DNA of 64,000 nucleotides from Typhlomys cinereus (taxonomy: Eukaryota; Chordata; Mammalia; Rodentia; Platacanthomyidae). The translations under genes and the position numbers were made by a program. The notes beneath the pieces are model-generated. The model did no database searches. It was given only the letters and a program-made list of their open reading frames with translations, and was not told where the DNA came from. The stretch is from assembly GCA_023101885.1 (NCBI GenBank), contig JALPQD010000818.1:330001-394000 (forward strand), read 5' to 3'. Of the stretch, positions 22,817 through 33,964 are shown in pieces. Each line of letters starts with the position of its first letter. Position 1 is the first letter of the stretch.

Positions 22817-22885
22817 AGCCATCACTTTTGGGGAAAAAAAGGAAAAGAAGAAGAAGAGAAGGAGGAGGAGGAGGAGGAGGAGAAG
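22817..22885. repeat. GA-rich (GAAGAG/GGA)n tract
   Basis: A purine-only run including about nine GGA units. Low complexity. Confidence 0.9.
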
Positions 22886-22889
22886 ATTT

Positions 22890-23940
22890 TTCTTCCTCTG
22901 AGCCTAATTGCCAATATATGTTGGTTTTCATATGAACACCGTATTTTACCTCAATTGACCTTAAATAATTTTCTGCAAGGGTGCCATCTTAGTAATGGCT
23001 CCCTTTGCCTAACTTACAAGCAAACCTTGGTTTCTAGAGTTTTGCAGAACTCTTTGTTCATTGAATCCTGGAAACTAGGAGATGATGAAGAAGGTAAATC
23101 TAGTAAATTATCCACAATTGTGGTTTCAAAGGAAGGCTGGGACTGACCTCTGTCTGGCGGAGAACATTGCGTGGTTCACAGAGGGAGAAACACCTTCAGT
23201 TTGCCCTTAGACCTTCCTCCCAGACCAGGCTATGAGGCAGGAACACAAATAGAACAAATCTTTGCATTTTCCCTTCAACTTGCTATTTGAAAAAATAGCC
23301 AGAATATGCTCACTAATGTGCTTACATAACTCCACTGGGTTACTATATTAAGCTTGGCCAGTTAAGTAAGAGAAAATGAACAAACCTATTTGCTAATTAA
23401 TACATTCTATAGGATAACCTTAGCAGCTAATGAATTGCTCAGGATCTTTTTCTAATTTGGGTATTGTGCTGACTCAACTGCCCGAAGAGGTCAGTTTCTC
23501 TCAGCAAAGAGGGTGGATTCTTCCATGCTGTCTCTAGATAGCTTCCACCCACCCACTTTGTTTCAGGTCTCTGTGCAAAGATGCATTTTGTTCCAAACCA
23601 AATCCCTTGACAGCACTTTGTATCCCACCTCCCGCTAGGGTTCCTAGTGCCTGACAGGTGTGTACACAGAGAGCTTCACTAACATCTGACTTTTTCGAAT
23701 ACTCCAGGGGGGCAATTATTTATGAGCCGGCATCTTCTTGCTCATTGATTTTTGAGATATCTTCTCTGTGGACTTTGCAACACGGAGACACAGAAGGAGC
23801 ACACAATACTAGACAGATTGCCTCTCCCAGCCTTTTCCTGTGCTATCGTACCTTCCTTTTGTTGGGTGATACAATGACTGGAAAGCAAAGACCGGGAGAA
23901 GGAAACTGAAGTAGCGCAGATGGAAAAAGCATTTAAATTG
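22890..23940. other. Unrecognised stretch
   Basis: No gene or repeat family was recognised between the purine tract and the AC microsatellite. Confidence 0.35.
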
Positions 23941-23981
23941 TTTCAAAACACACATGGTGCGCACATGCGCAAACACGCATG

Positions 23982-23987
<6 letters not shown>

Positions 23988-24027
<40 letters not shown>

Positions 24028-24180
24028 ACCACCACCACCACCACCACCATCACACATACAGAGAGGAGAAGAGAAGAGAAGAGAGGAAGAGGAGGAAGAA
24101 AAGGAGGAGGAGGACGAGGAAAAGGAGGAGGATGACGGAGGAGGAGGAAAAAGAGGAGGGAGAAAGAGAGAGAGCAGTCC
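23988..24180. repeat. Compound (AC)n-(ACC)n-polypurine microsatellite
   Basis: (AC)n at about 23989-24026 passes into (ACC)n/(CCA)n at 24025-24049, then a ~115-bp almost pure purine tract (AGAGGAGAAG, GGAGGAGGACGAGG) to 24175. Open frames here (poly-His, poly-Glu/Lys) are by-products of composition. Confidence 0.97.
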
Positions 24181-24189
24181 TGGAAAATT

Positions 24190-25980
24190 TCAGCAGGAAA
24201 TTTCTTACTTATGTGAATGAGACAAAACAGGGAGATGAGAAAGGAACAACATATCCTAGGACATGACATGATCAGCCACAAGCAAGGATGAAGCTTCAAC
24301 AATCTCTTTGCTTCCCACCTCACTCTCTTGCCTGACAATATTCCTCCTCTTGCTGAGTCACTGTCAAAATCCTACCACAGAACCTTCAAGGCTCAGTAAT
24401 GACTGAGATCCTGTGCCAATCCTCTTCCCAACCCAGGTGTCACCTGCGTCACCTTTCCAGGGGTTCCCACGGCACGCTTCATTCCTAACCATTCAGCTGA
24501 CATGCTCTTCTGTATGCAGCAACCTGCACAAGTGAGTTATTGATGTATGTGTGCATACACCCATGTCTGCCTTTGTATCCATGCGTTGATGTCTTCTGCC
24601 ATTATTATGAAATATCCGCTTAGTACAAAGTTAAAGCCATGATGGGAAAGAAGTTTCTCTATTTGTCTTCAGTGAGAAAGTTGGAAAAGAAATAAGTTCA
24701 GTATGGCATGATACCAAGTTTGAAGAGCAAGTTCTGAAACATGCAAGTTCCTGAAAGGATCTACTTTAAAAAGACGTAAAGCCTTTTAGTGAGAAAGGTG
24801 AAATTTGTGTTGAAATGTGCATCATCAGGAGCAAAAGGATTTCTGCCCGCTGACATGACAGGTGATCATGGCTTTCCTGTTGAATCTCTGGCCACTGTGA
24901 AGCAAGTGTCTTGCCCAGCCCACTCCCACCCCCACTTGTGCCCTTCCTGAGCCCCTCTATCAAGTCTTCCAGCTCCCCATATAAGTGATGGATTACTGCC
25001 AAGACACACCAGTAAACCAGCACATTTAATGTTGTGCTGTCAGTTTGTACATGAAACAGTTTAGCCATAAACCTCTTTCTGTGCAGTCAGCATGTTTTTA
25101 GTACCATAATTTTGCATCTGTCCACATTCAGCAAGATGAACTTCTAACTACACACCCACTTATTTCTGTCCTTTTGCCTTCATGATTCTGATACATAAAA
25201 AAGTGAGACCCAATCAATAGGGTCTTGGATTTCTTCCAATAAAAAAATAATAAGTAAAAGCTTTTCACAATCCTTCCTACTTTGGAGGCTCATGTGGAAA
25301 GAGAAGAGAGATCACCAATATGCTTCAGTTTTGGAACTGAACTCCAATAGAAAGTCTGATGTTTCTTCAAAGTGCATTCAAATTTCCTGAAATATGACCT
25401 CTGGACAAACTTCTGATACAAGGAGATATTGAGTTAAAATGGATCGATCGACAGCAGTTTCATGATTTAAAAAGTATGTGTGGTCTGTAGCAAAGCCCCA
25501 ACAAGAAGTGTCTGCCAGTCGGCAACTGCCTGTGTTTCTGGAAATTCCCATGGATACCACAGATGCAAATGAATCCTTAGAATGTCCTGAAAGCATGTAG
25601 TTAATCTGGAAATTCTCCCTCTGGGATTTCTACTGGCCAAAGACATTAGCACGTACATAGCGGCGTTTAACATGTAGATGGATTCTTCTTCTAGGAATGG
25701 ATTCTGAGAATCAATAGTCATTTAAAGTGGGGTGCTGACCTGATTAGGGTCCGAGAAAAGACACATTTCTTTCCTGCTGGTCTCTACAGTTCATTCAGTT
25801 CATGGGAATGAGTCTTTCCTCTCAGTGCTGTGGCCTCACAACCAGACAACCCTGGTTGTGCTTTGGGTTGTGCCAATAAATAATTATGTAAATTTGGTGA
25901 ATTAATTAATCCCTATAAACCTTAGGCTTTTGTCTATAATAGAGCATTAGAATAGAAATTCAAATTATTTTAGAGATTTT
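24190..25980. other. Mostly unrecognised; possible L2 remnant near 24.35-24.48 kb
   Basis: Around 24370-24480 the text (ACCTTCAAGGCTCAG... GTGTCACCTGCGTCACC) weakly resembles the 3' region of ancient L2 LINEs. The rest shows no recognisable feature. Confidence 0.25.
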
Positions 25981-26039
25981 TTTCACTTGAAACTATTGAG
26001 CTGTGGCTTTATTTCCTTGTTTGCCAATTTTCTGAGCTT

Positions 26040-26160
26040 CTTCTGTACATATATGCATATATTTATATACAGTGAATATATGCATATATACATATGCATA
26101 TAATTATATACAGTGAGTAAATATTCATATATATGAATATATACATGTATATATATGAAG
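26040..26160. repeat. AT-rich palindromic (TATATGCATATA) tract
   Basis: Alternating purine-pyrimidine AT-rich sequence with repeated ATATGCATAT-type palindromes, prone to hairpin or cruciform structure. Confidence 0.85.
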
Positions 26161-26164
26161 AATC

Positions 26165-27012
26165 GACAGCTTTGAAATTTAATAAGAATACTATTGTTCA
26201 AATTCTTAGCTGTATGGTCCTTTGTTTCAACTATGAAACACCATCAAATGTTATACTCCTTCAGGCTCTGACCTGCTTAAGCACAGTTGAAAATATGCAG
26301 GACTTGCAGAAATGTTCACTGTCTACTGGGTCGGACACTGATGCTAGGGCAGGAAGCAAGCCCCAATCCATATCTGATAAGTAAGATGGATGAGGTAGAT
26401 GCAGAGACCGCTACCCAGCAGCAGTTACTAGGGGAACAGAGCAGCAGGTCAAATGAGAGAGGCAGCACCAACCTCTTTTGTTTGCTCCTTTATATGTGAT
26501 TAGTGCTTGAATTTTTTAATAGATAAGACGTGCAAAAATAGGTGGACTTCAGATTAGGGGGAGTCACAATCAAGTATCTGATTAGAGACTTTGCGACTGA
26601 AATGCATAATACACATCAAATTGCTGATACCGTATAGACAGTGACACACAGAATTCTGGAGCTTTGGACACAAGGTAGGACAGGACTTTGGTTTGAGAAT
26701 CATTGTCCTGTATGTGGCTTTTTAATTTCTGAGTCGAGAGAGACTGCAGTAGCCATGAGGACTCAGTCTTGAGCCCCAGAGGCTCAGCACTTAGAGGGTT
26801 GGGAGAGGAGAGTGACTCTACATGAAAGAAGGTAATCTGAGAAGGGCAAGAAGAAGAGCGTTACTGGAAGAAGAAGAGCATTATTGTGACTGCAACTAAG
26901 AAACAGACCTTCAAACCTCAGCGAATGTTTAACTATGTAAAACCCCATGGAGGGGGTGAGGAGATGAGAACAGAAAAATATTGATTGCATGTGTTTACAC
27001 AAAAATCAACAG
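26165..27012. other. Unrecognised stretch
   Basis: No gene or repeat family was recognised. Two nearly identical short purine blocks (aagaagaagagc near 26849 and 26870) are local slippage. Confidence 0.35.
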
Positions 27013-27259
27013 AGGGCTGGAGATATGTTCAGGGGTTAAGCCTTTGCCTTGTGAGAAAAAGGATCTGAGTTCAAATCCCAGATCTTGTAAAAATGCCAGC
27101 AACCTGCACTTTTGGCCCTGACAGGTGGAATCTGGGAACCAGAGCAAAGCAATAAGGAGGTAGAGTAATCCAGGATGACTCCCAGGGTCACTCTTGGTCC
27201 TCCACAGGCACACGCAGTGCCCTCTTGTAGAGAATGAAGGAAGAAAGGAAGGAAGAAAG
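27013..27259 (+). mobile_element. B2-like SINE with GGAA tail
   Basis: It begins GGGCTGGAGATATGTTCAGG and has GTTCAAATCCCAG (B-box region) at about 27070 and the conserved GGTCCTCCACAGGCACACGC segment. The usual CA tail is replaced by a GGAA/GAAA purine tail (27236-27259), which resumes after the LTR at 27682-27760. Confidence 0.85.
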
Positions 27260-27681
27260 TGTCATAGTTAGGCACAGATGTAAACTTGAAAGTTGAGGGT
27301 TTGAGTTCTGGGCACATTTGTAGAGAATTAATGGTTGAGTTAAGCCCAGAGCAAACCTACAAGAGATGGTCTAGCTGATGGGGAAGGTCCAGCCCATGGT
27401 GGGTGGGACTAGGCCCTGGAATCAAATACCGAGAGCTGATTGAGAGAGTTGGAATCCTTTTTGTACACTTCATGCTGGTCTGGCAAGTAAGGATTGTCCC
27501 TCTCTCAGCCATTATGTAGAGATGGTGTGGCCAGTTCCCTCTGCCTTGGTGTTGGTGTAAGCTCTCCTGTCAAGCTGGACTGAAAACTGTAACTAGATAA
27601 TCATAAGAGACAATAAACCCCGTTTTCCCTTAAGCCGTTTGATGGTCATTTATTAGTAACCATTGCAGGCTGACTGCAACA
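27260..27681 (+). mobile_element. MaLR/MT-like solo LTR (copy B) inside a SINE's purine tail
   Basis: A 422-bp copy starting TGTCATAGTTAGGCAC and ending GACTGCAACA, with an AATAAA signal near 27611. It splits a (GGAA)n tract: flanking 5-mers are gaaag and ggaag, ambiguous because the target is itself repetitive. Confidence 0.85.
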
Positions 27682-28636
27682 GGAAGGAAGAAAGGGAGGA
27701 CAGGAGGAAGGGAGGGAGTGAAGGAGGGAGGGAGGGAAAGAAAGAGAAAAAGAAAGAGCGAGCAAGAGAGAGAGAACAGAAACGTGAAACTTACCAAAGC
27801 ACAAAATTTTAGTCAAATGGCTGGGAAAACTGGGACGATTAAGGGATTGTCCCTAAAATTCTGTTTAGTGATCCATAAAATGAAAAGAAGAATAATTTGG
27901 TATCACTAAAATTTCCAAGATTAACCAGTATCTGCTGTTCTTTACAAAAATTGAAACGCGAGTCACCTAAGAATGAAATGAGATAATGGCTGAGAAGCTG
28001 CAAGCCATGAGTTGCTCATGAAGTGCAAGTTCATCGGAATTGCCTAGTTCGAGTTGATGACCTAAGTAAGATAACCTTCAGTCGCTACAGCGTCTTCACC
28101 TCCTGAATCAGAGCTCAGTATACTTGGGAAATTTAAACATTATTCCTCGTAAATAAATACTCAGGCTAGGACTTGAACCTGGGCTGCCTAACGCAGGAAC
28201 CAAGAGCTTGGCTACTCTGACACCCTACACCGCATCTGCCAAAGAGATGGAGCAATTCTGTGGGGTTGGTTCTCATCCGATTTGGAATAATGGAAGGAGA
28301 GGGTACCAGAAAAAGCCGGCTTTGAGAGATGCTGCTCTACCGTGCAAGTGCTTCCGAATGAAAAATTCAATGGATGGAACAGCAGACAGTTCCAGAAAAT
28401 TTCAGTGCATCAGCTAGATGCAGCTCTGATGTTCTCTTTTTTCTCTAGAAAATGGAAAAATATAGACTGGCTTTTGATCCTCCAGGGAGTAATATGTTTC
28501 TGAGAGGGATATCAGTGGCGAAGATCAGGGACCCAGACAAGAGGTCAAGTTACCAGCACGCTCAATAAAGAACTATTAAAGGGCTTTCCATTTCCTCTGA
28601 CTCCCAAAACTCACACCAAACTTGCTGAAGAGGCCA
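27682..28636. other. Purine tract then unrecognised sequence
   Basis: 27682-27775 is GGAA/GAAA/GAGA purine repeat, the continuation of the SINE tail. From 27776 to 28636 I recognise nothing. Confidence 0.45.
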
Positions 28637-28639
28637 ATA

Positions 28640-29720
28640 TGATCCTTGTTCTCCTCCCGCCCTGCTCACACGCGCTCCGTCCTGGGTCCGCAGCGTATAA
28701 ACTACTGGAAGCTGATCTCTCCCCTAGGAACCAGACAGCTGCTTCTCGGTTCCAATCTTCTCTGGTCTGCAGGAATTCCAACCACAGAACTCTCAAGAGC
28801 GCACTGGAAGGCATGTCCTTCCTCTCTCTCCCTCCCTCCCCTCGGGTCTCTTTTGCTTTCCAGTCTAGTCTTCTTGGCTTCCGAAGATAAGAACGACCCC
28901 TCCAAAGACAGTGTGTGTACCCCAGGACTTGGATCCACGGTGGCAACTCCATACAGCCTCTGAGCGCCCCAACCATATGTCAGTCTGGGAAGGTTCTCGC
29001 GGAGGAGCAACAGACAGAAGCGGATGAAGCAGCAGCAGACGCTGTGGAGAGGCCTTGGAAGGCCAGCATGACCCTGTTGTAGCCCACAGCCCTGCCAGCC
29101 TTCTTCCCCCCGCCCCCAGCAGGACTGTTGGGGTCATAGGTCAGCTTTGACCTGGGCCAGGGAGATTCTGGGTCTCTAAAGGAAAGCGGTGCAGCTGAGC
29201 TCCTCCTGCCCCACGCGTGGCAGGATGTGAACAGCCAGCCTCATGGAGCAGCCTAGGCTGCCACACCTCCACCTGTCACACAGCATCCCAAGCGTGGACT
29301 CCTAGTCAGTACACGCCAGCCTTAATTAACCTATGATAGCCCCCACAGATGCTGGGAGGGGTGGGCGCAGGGGGAACCAGTTCCAGGCTGACACCCCCTC
29401 CTCCCACCTTCCACCAAGCCCACTCCATATACTACTTGCTGAACCACCGGCTCAAACTGCGCCTCCTCCTCTCCGCCACTCGGGCCAGCGCCCGACCTTT
29501 CTTCGGGCAGGTTACATGCGTCCCTCTTCGCGTTCCTCTGTTGAGTACACTGTCTCCGTCTCCCAGGGACCCATAGCACCGCAGGTCACTCATGGGGGCC
29601 CATGGGCGGAAGCAGCCCTTGCTCCCCTAACAGGAAGTTACTGCAACCTGACTGGCGTGCTCAACCACAGAAAAGGGTCCCAGAACCTAGATGAAGATGC
29701 ATCAGAGTTTCATTCATAAG
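28640..29720. other. GC-rich block with overlapping open frames, unrecognised
   Basis: The GC-richest non-repeat kilobase of the window, with scattered CpGs (for example 28660-28690, 29460-29540) and open frames of 70-128 codons on both strands. I recognise no protein family, exon-intron signals are not decisive, and no flanking duplication was found. It could be a decayed CpG island, an unidentified retrocopy or a regulatory region. Confidence 0.35.
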
Positions 29721-29869
29721 GAACCAACAGTGAGGACCCAGAGGAAGAAAAAGACGGCTGGGGTGAGGGAGACCACTTGTTCCTAAGTAAAGCTTTGGCA
29801 GTTTTTTTTTTGGGGGGGGATATTATTGAAAGGTAAGTTGATGAGCTAATGATCTTGTTCAAAGAGATA

Positions 29870-30228
29870 GATTTTTTCCCTCCTTCCTTCCCTCCTTTCC
29901 TTCCTTCCTTCCTTCCTTCCTTCCTTCCTTCCTTCCTTCCTTCCTTCCTTCTTTCCTTCTTTCCTTCCTATTTCTCTTTCTCTCTTTCTTTCTCTTTCTC
30001 TCTCTCTTTCTTTCTCTTCCTTCCTTTCTTCTTTCCTTCCTTACCTCCTTCCCTCCTTTCTGTTTCTCTTTCTTTCTGCCTCCCTCCCTCCCTTCCTCCC
30101 TCTCTCTCTCCCTCCCTTTCCTTCCTTCCTTCCATTTCCTTCCTTCCTTCCTTCCTTCCTTCCTTCCTTCCTTCCTTCCTTCCCTCCTTCCTTCCATTTC
30201 CTTCCTTTCCTCCTTCCTTCTTTCCTTC
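29870..30228. repeat. Polypyrimidine (TTCC/TTTC/TCTC)n tract, left part
   Basis: Almost pure C/T for about 360 bp, with long TTCC runs at 29880-29960 and 30120-30190. Mirror-symmetric polypurine-polypyrimidine sequence of this kind can form triplex DNA. Confidence 0.97.
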
Positions 30229-30652
30229 TGTCATAGTTAAGCACAGGTGTCAACTTGACTGTTGATGGTTTGAGCTCTGGGCACATTTGTAGAGAGTTGA
30301 TGGTTGAGTTAAGCCCAGAGCAAACCTGAAGGAGATTGTCTAGCTGATGGGGAAGACCTAGCCCATGGTAGGTAGGACTAGGCCCTGAATAAATCACAGA
30401 GAGCTGGCTAAGAGAGTTGGCATCCTTCTGTTTACTTGGCCAGACATGCTGGTCTGGCAAATAAGGATTATCCATCTCTCAGCCATTATGTGGTGATGGT
30501 GTGGCCAGTTCCCTTGGCCCTGGTGTTGGTGTGAGCTCTCCCTTCAAGCTGGACTGAGAACTGTAACCAGACTGTCATAAGAAAGTAAACTCCTTGTTCC
30601 CTTAAGCTGTGTGATGGTCATTTATAAGCAACCATGCAGGCAGACTGCAACA
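30229..30652 (+). mobile_element. MaLR/MT-like solo LTR (copy C) inside polypyrimidine tract
   Basis: A 424-bp copy, TGTCATAGTTAAGC to GACTGCAACA, with the perfect 5-bp direct repeat ccttc on both sides (30224-30228, 30653-30657). The target is repetitive, so the repeat alone is weak evidence. Confidence 0.88.
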
Positions 30653-31142
30653 CCTTCCTTCCTTCCTTCCTTCCTTCCTTCCTTCCTTCCTTCTTACTTC
30701 CTTCCTTCCTTCCTTCCTTCCTTCCTTCCTTCCTTCCTTCCTTCTTCCTTCCTTCCTTCCCTCTCTCCCTCCCTCCCTCCTTCCTTCCCTCATTCCTCTT
30801 CCTTCTTTCCTTCCTTCCCTCCCTCCCTCTTTCCTTCCTTCCTTTCCTTCCTTCCCTCCCTCCCTCCCTCTTTCCGTCCCTCCCTCCTCCCTCTTTCCCT
30901 CCCTCCTTCCTTCTTCCTTCCTTCCCTTACCCGTCCTTCCTTCCCTCCCTCCCTCTTTCCTTCCTTCTTTCCTTCCCTTTCCTTCCTTCCTTTTCCTTCC
31001 TTCCTTCCTTCCTTCCTTCCTTCCTTCCTTCCTTCCTTCCTTCCTTCCTGCCTTTTTTCCTTCCTTCCTTTCTTCCTTCCTCCCTCCTTCCCTCCCTTCC
31101 TCCCTCCCTCCCTTTCTTCCTTCCTTTCCTCCTTCCTTCTTT
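30653..31142. repeat. Polypyrimidine (TTCC)n tract, right part
   Basis: About 490 bp of nearly pure C/T, dominated by TTCC with TCCC and TTTC variants. Long Ser/Leu/Pro/Phe frames across it are compositional. It ends at the T-side of an antisense B1. Confidence 0.97.
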
Positions 31143-31235
31143 GGCCAGGGTCTTATGTAGCCCAGGCTGGCCTTAGACTCACTATGTTGTCAAGGATGAC
31201 CTTGACAGCTTGTTGGTGGTGTTTCAGTAGCTTTA
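31143..31235 (-). mobile_element. B1 SINE fragment, antisense
   Basis: GGCCAGGGTCTTATGTAGCCCAGGCTGGCCTTAGACTCAC is the complement of the B1 3' half. The pyrimidine tract at 30653-31142 occupies exactly the place of the B1 A-tail, so the tract probably began as a SINE tail. Confidence 0.85.
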
Positions 31236-31239
31236 GCTA

Positions 31240-32360
31240 ACGCTGACCATCAAGAGGAGCAGGATCCCAGCCACCCTGTGCTCCTGGCACCGTAACAACA
31301 TTGAAACTCCCAAGAGGCAAAGAACATATAGCTCCTTGCGATTCAACACAGAGTACAGCCATAGGCAGACTTCCGATGAAAGAAAGAAGCATTATCCTTG
31401 TGTAGTACAATTTTCTAGCTGCTTAAAGACAAGTGTGGGTTGGAACGCAGTGGATGGAACTTCACAGGGACACTAAGGACACATGTTAGAGTGTTCACGG
31501 TAGCATGATCTGCAGTTCTCATAAACCGGAGGTCACCAAATGCCCATCAAGAGCAAAATGAATAAATGCATTGTAATGTATTTATGTGACTGTAAATAGA
31601 GCATTGAAAATGAAGGGATGTTGTAGCATGCTAAAGCATTGGGGAAACCTCCCAGCAGAATTCTCTGAGAAAAAGAGAATATGCAGTAGAACATATATTT
31701 GGTGGTCCCATGTGTACAAAAGGTTTAAGACATGGAAACCTGATCTCTGACGACATGTGGGTCCTTTGAGGGAGGCATCCCACTCACAGGGCTTGGGAGA
31801 CTTTTTTTAACTTATTATTTCACAACTTCATAGGCATATAATGCACTTTGATAATATTCTCTCCATTATCCTTACTGACACGCTCTCTCCACTAATCCCT
31901 TGTTTCCTGACAAGTCCCTCTCACGTATATGTATATGATATATTTATGTAAAAATATATATGCTTATATGATATATATATTTAGTATGGCTGACTATATA
32001 ATAAATAAATAATAAAAAAGTATTAATGAAATAATACTTAATTAGGATTAAATAAGGGTGCTATTTACTTGAATAAAAGTAACTTACCAGTGGCTACTCC
32101 ACTGAGGATTATGACTCTTCCTCCTCCAGGAATCATGAATTCTTCATGGCTCCTCAGAGAAGGGCCCCTCATTATTCTTTCCCCCAGCTATGCTGGAATG
32201 CTGACTGGCTTCATCTTGTGCATGTCTTGTGTAGTAGCCTCTGCTGTTGTAAATTCATGTATGCAACAGTCATGTCATGTCCAAATGACAATGCCTCACA
32301 GGATTTCTTCCTAGTCCACCATGATGTTCCCTAAGTCTTAGAGGGATAAAGATGTCCTAT
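31240..32360. other. Unrecognised; AT-rich centre
   Basis: There is an ATATAT-rich run at 31925-32030 and no recognisable gene. ORFs at 32069-32334 look incidental. Confidence 0.35.
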
Positions 32361-32365
32361 CTAGG

Positions 32366-32703
32366 TGTCATGGTTTGAAATGTGAGTTGCCTCCCACAAG
32401 CTCATTCATGTGTTTGAATCTTTACTTGTTTGGGAAGTTCATGGCTGGAAGAAAGTAGTCACAGAGGATGGACCTTGAGGTTGATTAGTCCCACTCTACT
32501 TTGGGAGAGGTTTGCTCTTGCAGTTTGCAGTTTTGCAGACATGACTCGGACTGCCTCTAGCTTCTGCCAGCCAGCTATGCCTTTCCTGCCATAATGGACT
32601 TTATCTCCCCTCTAAAATCATAAGCTGAATAAACCTCCCTTTCTCCCTCAAGTTGCCTGACTTTGAATAGTGTCTTATAGCAACACAAAGAGTAACCCGT
32701 GCA
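32366..32703 (+). mobile_element. MaLR-like solo LTR, second family
   Basis: A 338-bp element, TGTCATGGTTTGAAATGTG to AGAGTAACCCGTGCA. It has an AATAAA signal near 32628 (GCTGAATAAACCTCCC) and flanking 5-mers ctagg/ctaga (4/5). Same length and same ends as the LTRs of the provirus at 50992-53616. Confidence 0.78.
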
Positions 32704-33500
32704 CTAGAGCTGAAAATATAACAGTCATTTATCCTCAGCGCTTTGGCCCTTTGTGAGTCTCTGCATCAATGGTTACCCACTGCAAACAGAAGCTTCTATG
32801 ACCAATGCTGAGAGATACACTTACCTATGGGCATAAGCATAAATATTTAGAAGGCAGTTTGACAATGGGTCCATTTGCAATACAGCAGTAGTAGCTTCCC
32901 CCTAGGACCTCTCCTTCCATAGGTTTTTAAAATCAGACTTATAGTACCAGGTGTGAATTCTTCCTACAAGTGAGTCTAAAATGAAATTGGAAAACAGTTA
33001 GTTGCTCCCATAACAGTCATGCCTCTGTTGCACCAATGAGTCTATCTTGGTTTTGTAGCTTATGTAGCTTATAGCTGGATGCAACCATTAACAACTCCCC
33101 TCCTCCCCTACAGCTTGAATAGCACTTTAATACCTCTTTGCACTATAAAAGTTGGTCAGCAAGGTAGAAGCTTCCAGTTTGATTTCTCAATGTCCTGAAA
33201 CAAACATGAAAGATATTTCTAAGTTGCTGACCATGGTTTTAATATTTACCTTGGGTGATGATTCCATGAATGTGCTCAGTTATAAAATTCATGGAACAAA
33301 GTAGTATTTGACCACATGGATATATCCATTGCTTGTTTAACTTATTCTCTCTTGTTGTTCATGTAAAATATTTGCTATAGTTTGCTATTATGAAAAATAT
33401 TTTAATGATTACTATGATTTACTTTTCTAAATCAAATCTTTGACTATTTTCTGAAGATGAATTATTAGAAGTAGAATTGCTGGGTCAAATAACAAAATCT
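32704..33500. other. Unrecognised; possible small L1 remnant at its end
   Basis: Near 33460-33490 the phrase AGTAGAATTGCTGGGTCAAA is typical of antisense ancient L1 sequence, but it is too short to call firmly. Confidence 0.3.
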
Positions 33501-33529
33501 GTTGCGTTTGGTGTTTGTGTGTGTATGTG

Positions 33530-33625
33530 TATACATGCTGTAAGTATGTGTACACACACACTAGAGATGGAACCCAGGGCCTTAAACATGCCAAGTACAT
33601 GTTCTATCACGGAGCTATGCCTTCA
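33530..33625 (-). mobile_element. ID-like SINE, antisense
   Basis: TACACACACACTAGAGATGG... CTATCACGGAGCTATGCC is the complement of a tRNA-derived ID-type head with a CA-containing tail. Confidence 0.6.
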
Positions 33626-33734
33626 GTGGATATGAAAATTTTAGACACAGAAGCATTTTGTCCACTTGCCCTCTAGAATAAATCAGCTCACTCTTGCAAT
33701 ACCAAAGTTCAGTCTCATTCAAGACAGATTTAGA

Positions 33735-33960
33735 TGTTTGCAGTCCTCATCCTATCTGACCTTTAGAATACTTGACACTGTCAACCACTACTTTTTTCAT
33801 AAAATTTTGTTTGGTTTTGGCTTTCTCACCGTCTCCCAGCTTAGCACATCCTTCTCCTCTTCCTTGTTTCCAATTATGCACAGTCTCCAGAGTTCACTTC
33901 CTGGCCCCTTTCCCGCTCTCCTTGAAAGGATTCGCGCTTTGTGTTTTTGCTTCCCTCTGT
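33735..33960 (+). mobile_element. L2 LINE fragment (ORF 3' region)
   Basis: GACCTTTAGAATACTTGACACTGTCAACCACT... GGCTTTCTCACCGTCTCCCAG... ACATCCTTCTCCTCTTCC follows the order of the ancient mammalian L2 reverse-transcriptase ORF end. It is highly diverged. L2 has long been inactive in placental mammals. Confidence 0.6.
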
Positions 33961-33964
33961 GCTT

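Noticed and set aside
24100..24180. Nuclear localisation-like Lys/Glu-rich small protein
   Set aside because: It is an open frame in a pure purine microsatellite tract.
29870..30228. CRISPR array or other spaced repeat system
   Set aside because: The repeats are simple tandem microsatellites without unique spacers, in a rodent genome.
30611..31240. 209- and 180-codon Ser/Leu/Pro/Phe frames
   Set aside because: They are products of the TTCC tetranucleotide tract, which lacks stop codons in those frames.
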